NCBI RefSeq assembly: GCF_003427025.1
Contig: NZ_QVAI01000015.1
Location: 124,001 to 188,000, forward strand
Source of the DNA: Jiangella endophytica
GTDB taxonomy: Bacteria > Actinomycetota > Actinomycetes > Jiangellales > Jiangellaceae
DNA: 64,000 nt
Direction: 5' to 3'
In this document: one piece after another, positions 42,989-51,101 of the stretch
How the letters are laid out: each line of letters begins with the position of its first letter
How positions within the stretch are numbered: position 1 is the first letter of the stretch
Position numbers and translations under genes: made by a program
Notes under the pieces: model-generated
The model's database searches: none
Told to the model about the DNA's origin: nothing
The model's input: the letters and a program-made list of their open reading frames with translations, nothing else

Positions 42989-44163
42989 GAGGTCCTGCTC
43001 CTCACTCGGTCGATGACGGCGTCCACCGTCACGGCGTCGGTTCCTGCGGTGTCCCAGCGCAGCGGTCCTGCCACCGCCGCCAGCCGCTCCGGGTCGATCG
43101 CCAGGCCGAGCCCCGGCCCGTGCGGCACGACCAGCCCGCCGTCGCGGTACTCGACCGGCCGCTCGACCACGTCGCCGGCGTACAGCAGCGGGCCGACGGG
43201 GTCGCACGCCACGGACGCGGACTCCGTCGCGGCGCCGAAATGCGCCGCCGCGGCAGTGCCGATGGACAGCTCCTGGGTGGTTCCGACCAGGCAGCGCAGC
43301 CCGGCGGCCTCCGCGATGGCCGCCACGCGTCGCGCCGGTGTGATGCCGCCGAGCGCGAACAGCCCGACGTTGAGCACGTCGACCGCCCGGGCCGCCACCA
43401 GCTCCAGCGCCCAGGCGCCGTCGTAGACGTGCTCGCTCACCGCCACGAGGGTGCGCCGCCGGACGAAGGCCAGGCCCTCGGCGTCACGTTCGCGGGCAGG
43501 CGCCTCGACCAGCTCGTAGTCCAGTTCACGGGTCCGCTCGACGAAGCGGGCGGCGTCGACCGCGTCGAGCAGGTTGGAGAAGTCGAGGGACTTGATGCGC
43601 AGCCGGTCGCCGAAGCGAGCCCGGGCCGAGCGCAGGAATGCCTCGTCGAGCTCCGGGTGGCGCCCGACGTAGACCCGGAACAGCGAGAAGCCCTGATCGA
43701 GTCGGGTCGCCACCAGCTCCAGGTTGGCCTCGACGTCGGAGGCACGCTGCTGACGGAAGATGGGGTACGCGACGGCGAGCGAGGACCGCACCGGGCCGCC
43801 GAGGAGGTCGCTGACGCTGCGGCCCTGTCGTTTCCCGCGCAGGTCCCACAGTGCGATGTCGACGCCGCACTTGATGACCGCGCCCTTGTCGTAGAGATGA
43901 CCGGCGGACGGGAAGGCGGCCTCCAGCCGGCGGGTCGCCTCGTTCGCGGCCTCCACCTCGAGGTTCTGGAGCAGCGCGCCGAGGGTCCGTTCCAACTCGG
44001 CGACGTCGACGTGGAACCGCGGCAGGTGCTGGAAGTCGGACATCTCGCCGATGCCCGTCAGTCCGTCGTCGGTGTGCAGCTCGACGATGACGTGTCCGCA
44101 GATCAGACCGGTCGTCCTGGGGACGTTGACCGGGGTGAGGCGGACCTCGCTGATCCGGCTCAT
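42985..44163 (-). CDS. Enolase-superfamily enzyme, mandelate racemase/MLE type
   Basis: A 392-residue protein with N-terminal capping domain (about 1-120) and barrel. Metal ligands are likely the D of IKSLDFSN, the E of ELVEAPARE and the E of VAVSEHVYD. The late block GTTQELSIGTAAAAHFGAA is of the muconate-lactonising subgroup. The K-x-K catalytic pair normally after the third strand is not there: the sequence is GFSLFRVYVG. It either uses other acid/base residues or catalyses a different step, such as sugar-acid dehydration. Six bases separate it from the GntR gene upstream. Confidence 0.85.
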   Translation of the reverse strand: MSRISEVRLTPVNVPRTTGLICGHVIVELHTDDGLTGIGEMSDFQHLPRFHVDVAELERTLGALLQNLEVEAANEATRRLEAAFPSAGHLYDKGAVIKCGVDIALWDLRGKRQGRSVSDLLGGPVRSSLAVAYPIFRQQRASDVEANLELVATRLDQGFSLFRVYVGRHPELDEAFLRSARARFGDRLRIKSLDFSNLLDAVDAARFVERTRELDYELVEAPARERDAEGLAFVRRRTLVAVSEHVYDGAWALELVAARAVDVLNVGLFALGGITPARRVAAIAEAAGLRCLVGTTQELSIGTAAAAHFGAATESASVACDPVGPLLYAGDVVERPVEYRDGGLVVPHGPGLGLAIDPERLAAVAGPLRWDTAGTDAVTVDAVIDRVRSRTS

Positions 44164-44169
44164 CGCTGG

Positions 44170-44877
44170 CTACTCACCGGCGTCGGGGGTGCGGTCGAGG
44201 TTGCGCAGCAGCGCGGTCGCGTACCGGGTGATGTGCTCGCGCAGCAGCCGCTCGGCGCGGCCCGCGTCGCCCTGCTCGAAGGCGTCGAGGATGGCGGCGT
44301 GCTCCAGGCCCTCGGTGTCGAAGGTCGCCTGGGCCCGCCAGCCGGCGGTGGCGATGAACGTGTTCAGTACCTGGATCTTGTCGAGGAAGTCGATCAGCAG
44401 CGGGTTCTCGCAGGCCGCGTAGAGCTCGCGGTGGAACCGCCGGTTCGTCAGCCCGAGCTTGGCCGGCTGGTCGGTGCGGAGCAGAGCCTGGGCCTCGGTC
44501 AGTGCCTGTCGCGCGGCCGGGTGCGTGCCCGGCTGGCGCTGCTCGACGGCCATGCGGACCGCCGTCGGCTCGACGGCGGCGCGTGCGGCGGTGACGTCGC
44601 GGACGGTGGTCGCGTCGAGTGTGCGGACGCTCATGCCCTGGTAGGAGTTGACGACGACCAGGCCGCTGGACTGCAGCTGCTTCAGCGCCTCGCGGATCGG
44701 CGTCTTGGACACGCCCAGCATGGCCGAGAGCTCGCGCTCCACCAGTGCGGTGCCCTGCGGCAGCGTGCCGTTCAGGATCGCCTCCAGCACGGCGTCGCGG
44801 ACTCGGTCGCCACGGGAGATTGGCCGCTCGAGTGGCAGCGACCGGGCCTGTCCCTCGGAGGGCGCGGTGAACGTCAT
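44170..44877 (-). CDS. GntR-family regulator, FadR/FCD subfamily
   Basis: A 235-residue regulator. The winged helix covers about 20-90, with GTALVERELSAMLGVSKTPI and REALKQLQSSGLVVV. The FCD domain covers about 95-225 with LTNRRFHRELYAAC and an HAAILDAFEQGD histidine. It leads the minus operon and is divergent from an ABC importer. The spacer carries two inverted copies of TGCGATACCA, probable binding sites. Sugar-acid effector likely. Confidence 0.92.
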   Translation of the reverse strand: MTFTAPSEGQARSLPLERPISRGDRVRDAVLEAILNGTLPQGTALVERELSAMLGVSKTPIREALKQLQSSGLVVVNSYQGMSVRTLDATTVRDVTAARAAVEPTAVRMAVEQRQPGTHPAARQALTEAQALLRTDQPAKLGLTNRRFHRELYAACENPLLIDFLDKIQVLNTFIATAGWRAQATFDTEGLEHAAILDAFEQGDAGRAERLLREHITRYATALLRNLDRTPDAGE

Positions 44878-44895
44878 GGCGAGATCTTACGGTCT

Positions 44896-44905
44896 TGCGA
44901 TACCA
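44896..44905. promoter_or_regulatory. Candidate GntR half of inverted operator pair (left)
   Basis: TGCGATACCA, 19 bases upstream of the GntR start codon. Its exact reverse complement occurs at 45016-45025. Confidence 0.5.
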
Positions 44906-45015
44906 GAGTTCAACTCGTCGACAGGGCTCGCACTCGCTGTACTTGCGACTCTGAACAGCATGTCTGTGGATCGCGATCACGCGCGTGCGCCATTGCGACT
45001 GCTGAATTTCGGTCG

Positions 45016-45025
45016 TGGTATCGCA
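45016..45025. promoter_or_regulatory. Candidate GntR half of inverted operator pair (right)
   Basis: TGGTATCGCA, the exact reverse complement of the left site, lies within the palindromic context TCGTGGTATCGCACGA, 60 bases before the ribosome site of the ABC operon. One regulator could control both directions. Confidence 0.5.
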
Positions 45026-45086
45026 CGATCCTAGAGTCGTGCCATACTGCCGCCTACACACGGACCGCTGGCTTCAAGGAGGAAGC

Positions 45087-45113
45087 GTGCGCGATCGGGA
45101 GACACCGCGGTGA
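45087..45113 (+). promoter_or_regulatory. Nine-codon leader ORF overlapping the permease start
   Basis: A GTG four bases after AAGGAGG opens a reading frame encoding MRDRETPR whose TGA overlaps the GTG of the permease gene (GTGA). The strongest ribosome site here belongs to the leader; the permease has only GGGAG. Translational coupling or a regulatory leader peptide is possible. Confidence 0.35.
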
Positions 45114-46045
45114 GCGCGCTCGGCGAGCTGCGGGCGCTGAGCAGACGTTCCCGCAGGGACGGCCCACGGGTCAGGCACCGCGACAACCGAGCGGCGTATC
45201 TCTTCCTGCTGCCCTGGTTCGCCGGCCTGCTGTTCGTCACCGCGGTGCCCATGCTGGCGTCGCTCTACTTCTCCTTCACGAAGTTCAACCTGCTGCAGCC
45301 GCCCCGGTTCATCGGGCTGGACAACTTCACGCGGATGTTCCATGACGAGCGGTTGTGGGCGGCGCTGCGGGTGACGTTCACCTACGTCCTGGTCTCCGTG
45401 CCGCTCCAGCTGGTACTCGCGCTGCTGCTCGCCGTCGTGCTCGACCGGGGCGTGCGCGGGCTGGCGATCTACAGGTCGGTGTTCTACCTGCCGTCGCTGA
45501 TCGGCGGCAGCGCCGCGATCGCCGTCCTGTGGAAGCAGATCTTCGGAGCCGAAGGCCTCGTCAACCACGTGCTCGCGTTCTTCGGCGTGCCGGGCGAGAG
45601 CTGGGTCGCGAACCCCAGCACGGCCCTCTCCACGCTCATCACCCTCGGGGTCTGGACGTTCGGTGCGCCGATGGTGATCTTCCTGGCGGCGCTGCGGCAG
45701 ATCCCGGTCGAGTACCTCGAGGCGGCCGAGATGGACGGGGCCGGCCGGGTGCGGCGGTTCTGGAGCATCGTGGTCCCGCTGCTCACGCCGATCATCTTCT
45801 TCAACGTCGTGCTGCAGATCATCGGGGCGTTCCAGTCGTTCACCCAGGCCTACATCGTGTCCGGCGGCACCGGCGGACCGGCCGACTCGACGCTGTTCTA
45901 CACGCTGTACCTCTACACCAGCGGCTTCGCGAACCTCGACATGGGCTACGCCTCGGCGCTCGCCTGGCTGCTGGTCGTCATCATCGGCGCCTTCACCGCG
46001 GTCAACTTCTGGGCCGCGAAGTCGTGGGTGTTCTATGACGACTGA
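45110..46045 (+). CDS. CUT1 ABC sugar permease 1 (MalF/UgpA-like)
   Basis: A 311-residue permease with six predicted helices, opening AYLFLLPWFAGLLFVTAVPMLA. The EAA loop is LEAAEMDGAGRVRRFWSIVVP and the family segment FNLLQPPRFIGLDNF follows helix 1. The GTG start has GGGAG eight bases upstream and overlaps a short leader frame. It is the first structural gene of an operon with another permease and a receptor but no ATPase. Confidence 0.9.
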   Translation: MSALGELRALSRRSRRDGPRVRHRDNRAAYLFLLPWFAGLLFVTAVPMLASLYFSFTKFNLLQPPRFIGLDNFTRMFHDERLWAALRVTFTYVLVSVPLQLVLALLLAVVLDRGVRGLAIYRSVFYLPSLIGGSAAIAVLWKQIFGAEGLVNHVLAFFGVPGESWVANPSTALSTLITLGVWTFGAPMVIFLAALRQIPVEYLEAAEMDGAGRVRRFWSIVVPLLTPIIFFNVVLQIIGAFQSFTQAYIVSGGTGGPADSTLFYTLYLYTSGFANLDMGYASALAWLLVVIIGAFTAVNFWAAKSWVFYDD

Positions 46046-46946
46046 GCTGCGGACCCCGCCGAGGGTGAGCGAGGGCCCATCCCGCCGTTCGGACCGAGCG
46101 CTGCGGCGCGCCTCCGGCGAGGCGCGTGGCCGCCGGCTGCTGCGTCACGTCCTGCTGATCCTCGCGGCGATGGTCATGTTGTACCCCGTCCTCTGGATGG
46201 TCGCGGCCTCGCTGCGGCCGACCGACGAGATCTTCCGCGATCCCAGCCTGCTGCTCGACGACATCGACCTGTCGAACTACGCCGATGGCTGGTCGGCGCT
46301 GTCGCACCCGTTCAGCGTCTACCTGCTGAACTCGATGATCGTCGTCATCGGGAGCATCCTGGGCAACCTGGTCTCCTGCTCGCTCGCGGCCTACGCCTTC
46401 GCGCGGCTGGACTTCCGCGGCAAGCGGGTGTGGTTCGCCATCATGCTCGTCTCGATCATGCTGCCGGTCCACGTGGTGATCGTGCCGCAGTACTTCATCT
46501 ACTCCGAGCTGCACTGGGTCAACACGTTCATTCCGCTGATCCTGCCCAAGCTGCTGGCCACGGATGCGTTCTTCATCTTCCTCATGGTCCAGTTCATCCG
46601 CGGCATCCCGCGCCAGCTCGACGAGGCTGCGCGCATCGACGGCTGCGGCCACCTGCGGATCTTCGCGCAGGTGCTGCTACCGCTCATGGTTCCCGCGCTC
46701 GCCACCACCGCGATCTTCACGTTCATCTGGGTCTGGAGCGACTTCTTCACCCAGCTGATCTTCCTGACGAAGCCGGAGAAGTACACGGTGCCACTGGCGA
46801 TCCGCGCCTTCATGGACGTCTCGTCCGGCACCAACTGGGGCCCGATGTTCGCCATGAGCGTCGTGTCGCTGATCCCGGTCTTCCTCGTGTTCCTCCTCGG
46901 ACAGCGCTTCCTGGTCCGGGGCATCGCCACCACCGGCGGCAAGTAG
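46035..46946 (+). CDS. CUT1 ABC sugar permease 2 (MalG/UgpE-like)
   Basis: A 303-residue permease. It opens with a basic tail, then VLLILAAMVMLYPVLWMVAASLRP; the EAA loop is DEAARIDGCGHLRIFAQVLLP. The ATG lies 11 bases inside the end of the partner gene. It ends with FLVFLLGQRFLVRGIATTGGK, a C-terminus usual for MalG-like proteins. Confidence 0.92.
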   Translation: MTTELRTPPRVSEGPSRRSDRALRRASGEARGRRLLRHVLLILAAMVMLYPVLWMVAASLRPTDEIFRDPSLLLDDIDLSNYADGWSALSHPFSVYLLNSMIVVIGSILGNLVSCSLAAYAFARLDFRGKRVWFAIMLVSIMLPVHVVIVPQYFIYSELHWVNTFIPLILPKLLATDAFFIFLMVQFIRGIPRQLDEAARIDGCGHLRIFAQVLLPLMVPALATTAIFTFIWVWSDFFTQLIFLTKPEKYTVPLAIRAFMDVSSGTNWGPMFAMSVVSLIPVFLVFLLGQRFLVRGIATTGGK

Positions 46947-46988
46947 CCGCGCCGCCGTCCCACGGGCTCGATGAAAGGACGTCACACC

Positions 46989-48278
46989 ATGACCGCAAGG
47001 TTCCGCCGCACCGTCGCGGCGAGCGCGCTCGCTGCCGTCGCGGTGATGCTCACCGCCTGTTCCGACACGACCGACAGCACGTCCGGCGAGGACGGCGCGA
47101 TCACGCTGACGATGACCTGGTGGGGCAACGACACCCGGCTCGAGAACACGCTCGCGATCATCGACGCGTTCGAGCAGGCCCACCCGGACATCACCATCGA
47201 GCCGACCTACTCCGACTACTCCGGGTACTGGGACAAGCTCGCGACGCAGACCGCGGCCGACGACACCCCGGACATCGTGCAGATGGACGAGATCTACCTG
47301 AGCACGTACGCGCGGCAGGGCGTGCTCCTGGACCTGTCCGCGCTGGAGGACCAGTTCGACCTGTCCGGCTACCCGCAGTCGGCGATCGACTCCGGCAGCG
47401 TCGACGGGACGCTGTATGCGCTGGCCTCCGGCGCGGCCTCCTACGCGTTCGTCGCCAACACCGGGCTCTTCCAGCAGGCCGGGGTCGAGATCCCGGACGA
47501 CACCACGTGGACCTGGGACGACTTCCTCGCCCTGACCAAGCAGCTCAGCGAGAAGGGCGGCGGCGACTACTACGGCTTCGCCAGCTCGTTCGGGTACGAC
47601 GAGGGCTCCCTGCGGCTGTGGTTGCGCGAGCAGGGCGAGACCCTGTTCGACGCCGACGGCCAGGTCGCGGCGTCCGAGGACGCCGTCGCCGGCTTCTTCG
47701 ACTACTTGACGCAGCTCGTCGAGAACGGGTCCACGCCGCCGGCGTCGACGCTGCAGGAGGGTCAAGGCGTCGGGCTCTCGGAGACCTTCCTCGCCACGAA
47801 CCGGGTGGCGATCGGCTCGTTCTGGAACAGTCAGCTCAGCGCTCTGAGCGACGCCAGTGGCTCGCCGCTGCAACTGCTGAGGTTCCCGGAGTCGCAAGGC
47901 AGCGACTACCTGAAGCCGTCGTCGTTCTGGGTCGGGTCCGGCCGCACCGACCATCCGGAGGCCGTCGCGCAGTTCATCGACTTCATGGTGAACAGCGAGG
48001 AGGCCGCCGACCTCCAGCTCACCGAGCGCGGCATCCCGCTCAACGAGAACGTGCGCGCCCACATCGCGCCGAAGCTGTCCGAGGTCGACCAGGCCGCGGT
48101 GGAGTACATGGACGGGCTCGAGCTGGGCGACGCCGAGCCGGTCACGCCGCCCAACGGCAGCCAGCTGGTCCCGATTCTGAGCCGCTACGCCGAGCAGGTC
48201 GTCTTCGGCCAGACCTCACCGCAGGACGCCGCCGCGGGCTTCCTCGGCGAGCTGGGGGACGCCATCGCGAACGGCTGA
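46989..48278 (+). CDS. CUT1 ABC solute-binding lipoprotein
   Basis: A 429-residue receptor of SBP family 1. The lipobox is ALAAVAVMLTACSDTT. Mature features include LTMTWWGNDTRLENTLAIID, IVQMDEIYLSTYARQGVLLD and GLFQQAGVEIPDDTTWTWDDF. The chosen ATG has AAAGGA nine bases upstream; an ATG 18 bases earlier overlaps that ribosome site. The receptor follows its permeases, the reverse of the order in the cluster at 1238. It likely binds a galacturonide or related oligosaccharide, judged from the divergent GH28 operon. Confidence 0.9.
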   Translation: MTARFRRTVAASALAAVAVMLTACSDTTDSTSGEDGAITLTMTWWGNDTRLENTLAIIDAFEQAHPDITIEPTYSDYSGYWDKLATQTAADDTPDIVQMDEIYLSTYARQGVLLDLSALEDQFDLSGYPQSAIDSGSVDGTLYALASGAASYAFVANTGLFQQAGVEIPDDTTWTWDDFLALTKQLSEKGGGDYYGFASSFGYDEGSLRLWLREQGETLFDADGQVAASEDAVAGFFDYLTQLVENGSTPPASTLQEGQGVGLSETFLATNRVAIGSFWNSQLSALSDASGSPLQLLRFPESQGSDYLKPSSFWVGSGRTDHPEAVAQFIDFMVNSEEAADLQLTERGIPLNENVRAHIAPKLSEVDQAAVEYMDGLELGDAEPVTPPNGSQLVPILSRYAEQVVFGQTSPQDAAAGFLGELGDAIANG

Positions 48279-48367
48279 ACCGGCCCGCGCTCCGGGTGGC
48301 GCTGGGAGCCGCCGCGCGGAGGTATCGCCCCGTTCGTGATCGAATGGCGGCTGTGGCGGTGAGCGGT

Positions 48368-48416
48368 GGCTGACCCGGACATGGCGCGTGACCCGCGCGC
48401 CATGTCCGAGTCAGCC
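48368..48416. terminator. 21-bp hairpin at the start of the MFS gene
   Basis: Arms 48368-48388 and 48396-48416 pair at 20 of 21 positions around a 7-base loop; each arm contains CGGACATGGCGCG or its complement. It lies 90 bases after the receptor stop and covers the possible MFS start codons. It may terminate the ABC operon or hide the MFS start. Confidence 0.5.
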
Positions 48417-49619
48417 GATCCGCCCTTGTGGACGGCGGACTTCCGCCTGTTCTTCGCCGCCCGCACCAGCTCTCTGCTGGGCGACGTGATGCTTCCTGTC
48501 GCGATCACCGCCGCCGTGCTCCGAGCGGGGTACGGGGCGAGTGGCGTGGGCTATGCACTTGCCGCGCTGATCGCGCCGTTCGCCGCGCTGATCATCTTCG
48601 GCGGGGTGTTGTCCGATCGCTTCGGCGCGCGGCGGTTGATGGTTCTCTCGGACGCGGCGCGACTGTGCTTCCAGTCGGTGCTCGCGCTGCTGTTCCTGGT
48701 GGGCACGCCGGAGCTGTGGCAGATCCTGGTACTGCTGGCCCTGGTCGGGGCGGGCAGCGCGATCTTCCAGCCGGGAGTCGCCAGCATCACCCCCCTCATC
48801 GCTCACGACGTGCAGAAGGCGAACGCCACCCTGCGCATCTCCGAGTCCGTGACCGCGGTGATCGGCCCGTCGCTGGCCGGCCTGCTGCTGGTGGTCTCCT
48901 CACCGGCGGCCGTGGTCGCGCTCGATGCGTTGACCTTCGCGGTGAGCGGGGCCTGCCTGCTCCGGCTCCGCTCGGTCCCGATGGGCCCGGCCGGGCGCGG
49001 CGACGTGTCGTCGTCGTTCCGAGCCGATCTCGTCGAGGGATGGCGGGAGTTCCGAGCCAGGACCTGGCTGTGGAGCGTCATCGTCGTCTACATGCTCTGG
49101 CAGCTCGCCGGGGCCGGCCCCACCATGACCCTCGGCTACAGCACGCTCGTCACCGAGCACGGATCGGCGACGTTCGGCCTGGTCATGTCGGCGCTCGGGG
49201 CGGGCAGCGTGCTGGGCGGGCTCGTCGCGATCAGGCTCCGCCCGCAGTATCCGCTCCGGGCCGGCGCCCTCGCCATCATCCTCTGGACGCTCATGCCGCT
49301 GAGCGTCGCGCTCGGCCTTCCGGCACCCCTCGTCGCCGCGTGCTATGCGGTGAGCGGTGCGGGTCAGGCGTTCTGGATCGTCATGTTCCACACCAGCGTG
49401 CAGACGCACATCCCGCAGGACGTACTCGGCCGCGTGCACGCGTACGACGCGGCCGGCTCGCTGGTGATGAAACCGGTCGGCCAGGCGGTGGCGGGGCCGC
49501 TCGCGGTCATCGCCGGCACGGTGCCGCTGCTGTTCGTGTCCGCGACCATGGCGCTCGTCACCTGCGCCTTGCTGCTCGCGATCCCGGCCGTGCGCGACCT
49601 GCGGCGGGCGGAGCGCTGA
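48402..49619 (+). CDS. Major facilitator superfamily transporter
   Basis: A 405-residue, 12-helix transporter of the MFS_3/enterobactin-exporter-like group. The start is DFRLFFAARTSSLLGDVMLP and the A-motif-like loop is GVLSDRFGARRLMVLSDAARL. A second loop (VAIRLRPQYPLRAGALAII) and FHTSVQTHIPQDVLGRVHAYD are typical of this group. The ATG inside the hairpin is used because it begins just before family similarity; GTG at 48366 would add 12 residues and no start has a clear ribosome site. Substrate unknown; drug or metabolite efflux is usual. Confidence 0.85.
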   Translation: MSESADPPLWTADFRLFFAARTSSLLGDVMLPVAITAAVLRAGYGASGVGYALAALIAPFAALIIFGGVLSDRFGARRLMVLSDAARLCFQSVLALLFLVGTPELWQILVLLALVGAGSAIFQPGVASITPLIAHDVQKANATLRISESVTAVIGPSLAGLLLVVSSPAAVVALDALTFAVSGACLLRLRSVPMGPAGRGDVSSSFRADLVEGWREFRARTWLWSVIVVYMLWQLAGAGPTMTLGYSTLVTEHGSATFGLVMSALGAGSVLGGLVAIRLRPQYPLRAGALAIILWTLMPLSVALGLPAPLVAACYAVSGAGQAFWIVMFHTSVQTHIPQDVLGRVHAYDAAGSLVMKPVGQAVAGPLAVIAGTVPLLFVSATMALVTCALLLAIPAVRDLRRAER

Positions 49620-50146
49620 GCCGTGCTTCGCGGCGGATCCACTGGAGCAGGGTGGGGTTGCCGACCGTGGTGATGACGCCGACGGTGCTGCGGAGGCGGC
49701 GGTCGTCGTCCAGGAGAGCCAGCATGCTGGCGGCCAGGTCCACGCGGGCGGTGAACCTGCCGTCGGCGTGACCCTCGACCACGGTGTAGTCGGTGGCCGA
49801 CGGCAGGTGGTAGAGCCCGCTCGGGCGCACGATCGTCCAGCCCAGGTCGCTCTCGCGGACCAGCGCCTCCACGCGCCGCATGTCGTCGTACAGCGTCCTG
49901 CCCAGCACCCGCGTCACGTAGGGCAGCAACACCCGGTTGAACAGGAATCCGCCGTCGGAGTAGGGGCGCGGGTCGACCCGCCTCCGGATCGAGCACGTCG
50001 GCGCCGACCACCTCGAGCCGATCGCGACGCAGCGGAAACGAGTCCGGCCGCCGGGTGACCGCGGTGACCTCGTGGCCGGCGGCGAGTGCCCGGCCGGTGA
50101 GCAGGCGGCCGGTGGGACCGTTGGCACCGAAGACGGTGATGCGCAC
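49558..50146 (-). pseudogene. NmrA-like NAD(P)-binding oxidoreductase, internally deleted
   Basis: From a GTG behind AAAGGA the frame reads VRITVFGANGPTGRLLTGRAL and VTRRPDSFPLRRDRLEVVG, the NAD(P)-binding half of an NmrA-like protein. At about 49967-49992 it moves to another frame that continues GGFLFNRVLLPYVTRVLGRTLY, DDMRRVEALVRESDLGWTIV and the family C-terminus. About 50-60 central residues are missing and the frames do not join, so the gene is inactive unless the sequence has an error. The 3' end overlaps the MFS gene by 62 bases. Confidence 0.7.
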
Positions 50147-50177
50147 GACGGCTGTCCTTTCGGTTCGCTGTTTGCGG

Positions 50178-51101
50178 TCAGACCGATCCGCGGCGGGCCT
50201 GCTGGGTCTCGCGCAGGACCGCCCAGCCATTCGCCACGGGTCCCACATGCCCGAGCTTGTCGGGGTTGCTCACCGTGCGGATCGTCTGGATCTGCCCGTC
50301 GACGATGTCGAGCGTCCAGGTGTTGACGACCTTGCCGTCGCGGTCGCGGAAGATCGCGCCCGGCTGGCCGTTCACCTGGTGCGGTTCCACGACACCACCG
50401 ATCTGGACGAACGGCGGGAGCAGGGCGGCCAGCACCCGGGTCACCTGTTCGGCGCCGAAGAAGCCTCCGGCCCACTGCGGGCCCTTGCCGCCGCTGTCCG
50501 CGATCAACCGCACGTCAGCGGCCAGCAGCTCCCGCAACCGATCGACGTCCCCTTCGGTGAAGGCGTCGAAGAGCTGCGTCGCCAGTGCCTCACGCTCGCG
50601 CCGGTCGGCCTCGAACCGGGGCCGGCCCTCGTTCATGTGACGGCGCGACCGCACCACCAGCTGACGGCAGGCCGCCTCCGAGCGGCCCACCGCCGAGGCG
50701 ATCTCGCCGAAGCCGAACCCGAACACCTCCCGCAGCACGAACACGGCGCGCTCCAGCGGGGACAGGCGCTCCAGCAGCAGCAGGGCCGCCGTCGAGACCG
50801 AGTCGGCCAACTCGGCCGAGCGCTCGGGGTCGGAGTAGGGGTCGGTCAGCAGCGGCTCGGGGAACCAGTGCCCGACGTACTCCTCGCGCCGGACGCGGGC
50901 CGAGCGCAGGACGTTGATCGAGATGCGGGTCACCACGGCGGACAGGAACGCCTTGGCCGACGCGGGTTGTGCGGCGGAGGCGTCCCACCGCAGCCAGGTC
51001 TCCTGAACCGCGTCCTCGGCCTCGGTCACGCTGCCGGTGATCCGGTAGGCGATCGAGAACAGCAGCGGCCGCAGTTGTTCGAATTCCTCGGCCCGGGTCA
51101 C
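50178..51101 (-). CDS. ECF sigma factor, SigJ type (ECF41-like)
   Basis: A 307-residue sigma factor. Region 2 is FEQLRPLLFSIAYRITGSVTE then AEDAVQETWLRWDAS; region 4 is LSPLERAVFVLREVFGFGFGEI then GRSEAACRQLVVRSRRHM. A C-terminal SnoaL-like domain (about 190-307, ATQLFDAFTEGDVDRLRELLA, ending VSNPDKLGHVG) is the hallmark of SigJ/ECF41 factors and replaces a separate anti-sigma. GTG start with a GTGA overlap to the upstream epimerase gene. In this class the partner gene encodes a redox or epimerase-like protein and is usually the target. Confidence 0.9.
   Translation of the reverse strand: MTRAEEFEQLRPLLFSIAYRITGSVTEAEDAVQETWLRWDASAAQPASAKAFLSAVVTRISINVLRSARVRREEYVGHWFPEPLLTDPYSDPERSAELADSVSTAALLLLERLSPLERAVFVLREVFGFGFGEIASAVGRSEAACRQLVVRSRRHMNEGRPRFEADRREREALATQLFDAFTEGDVDRLRELLAADVRLIADSGGKGPQWAGGFFGAEQVTRVLAALLPPFVQIGGVVEPHQVNGQPGAIFRDRDGKVVNTWTLDIVDGQIQTIRTVSNPDKLGHVGPVANGWAVLRETQQARRGSV

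Noticed and set aside
43120-45345. Plus-strand 741-codon frame across the MLE and GntR genes
   Set aside because: It crosses a divergent promoter and enters the permease gene out of frame; no domains.
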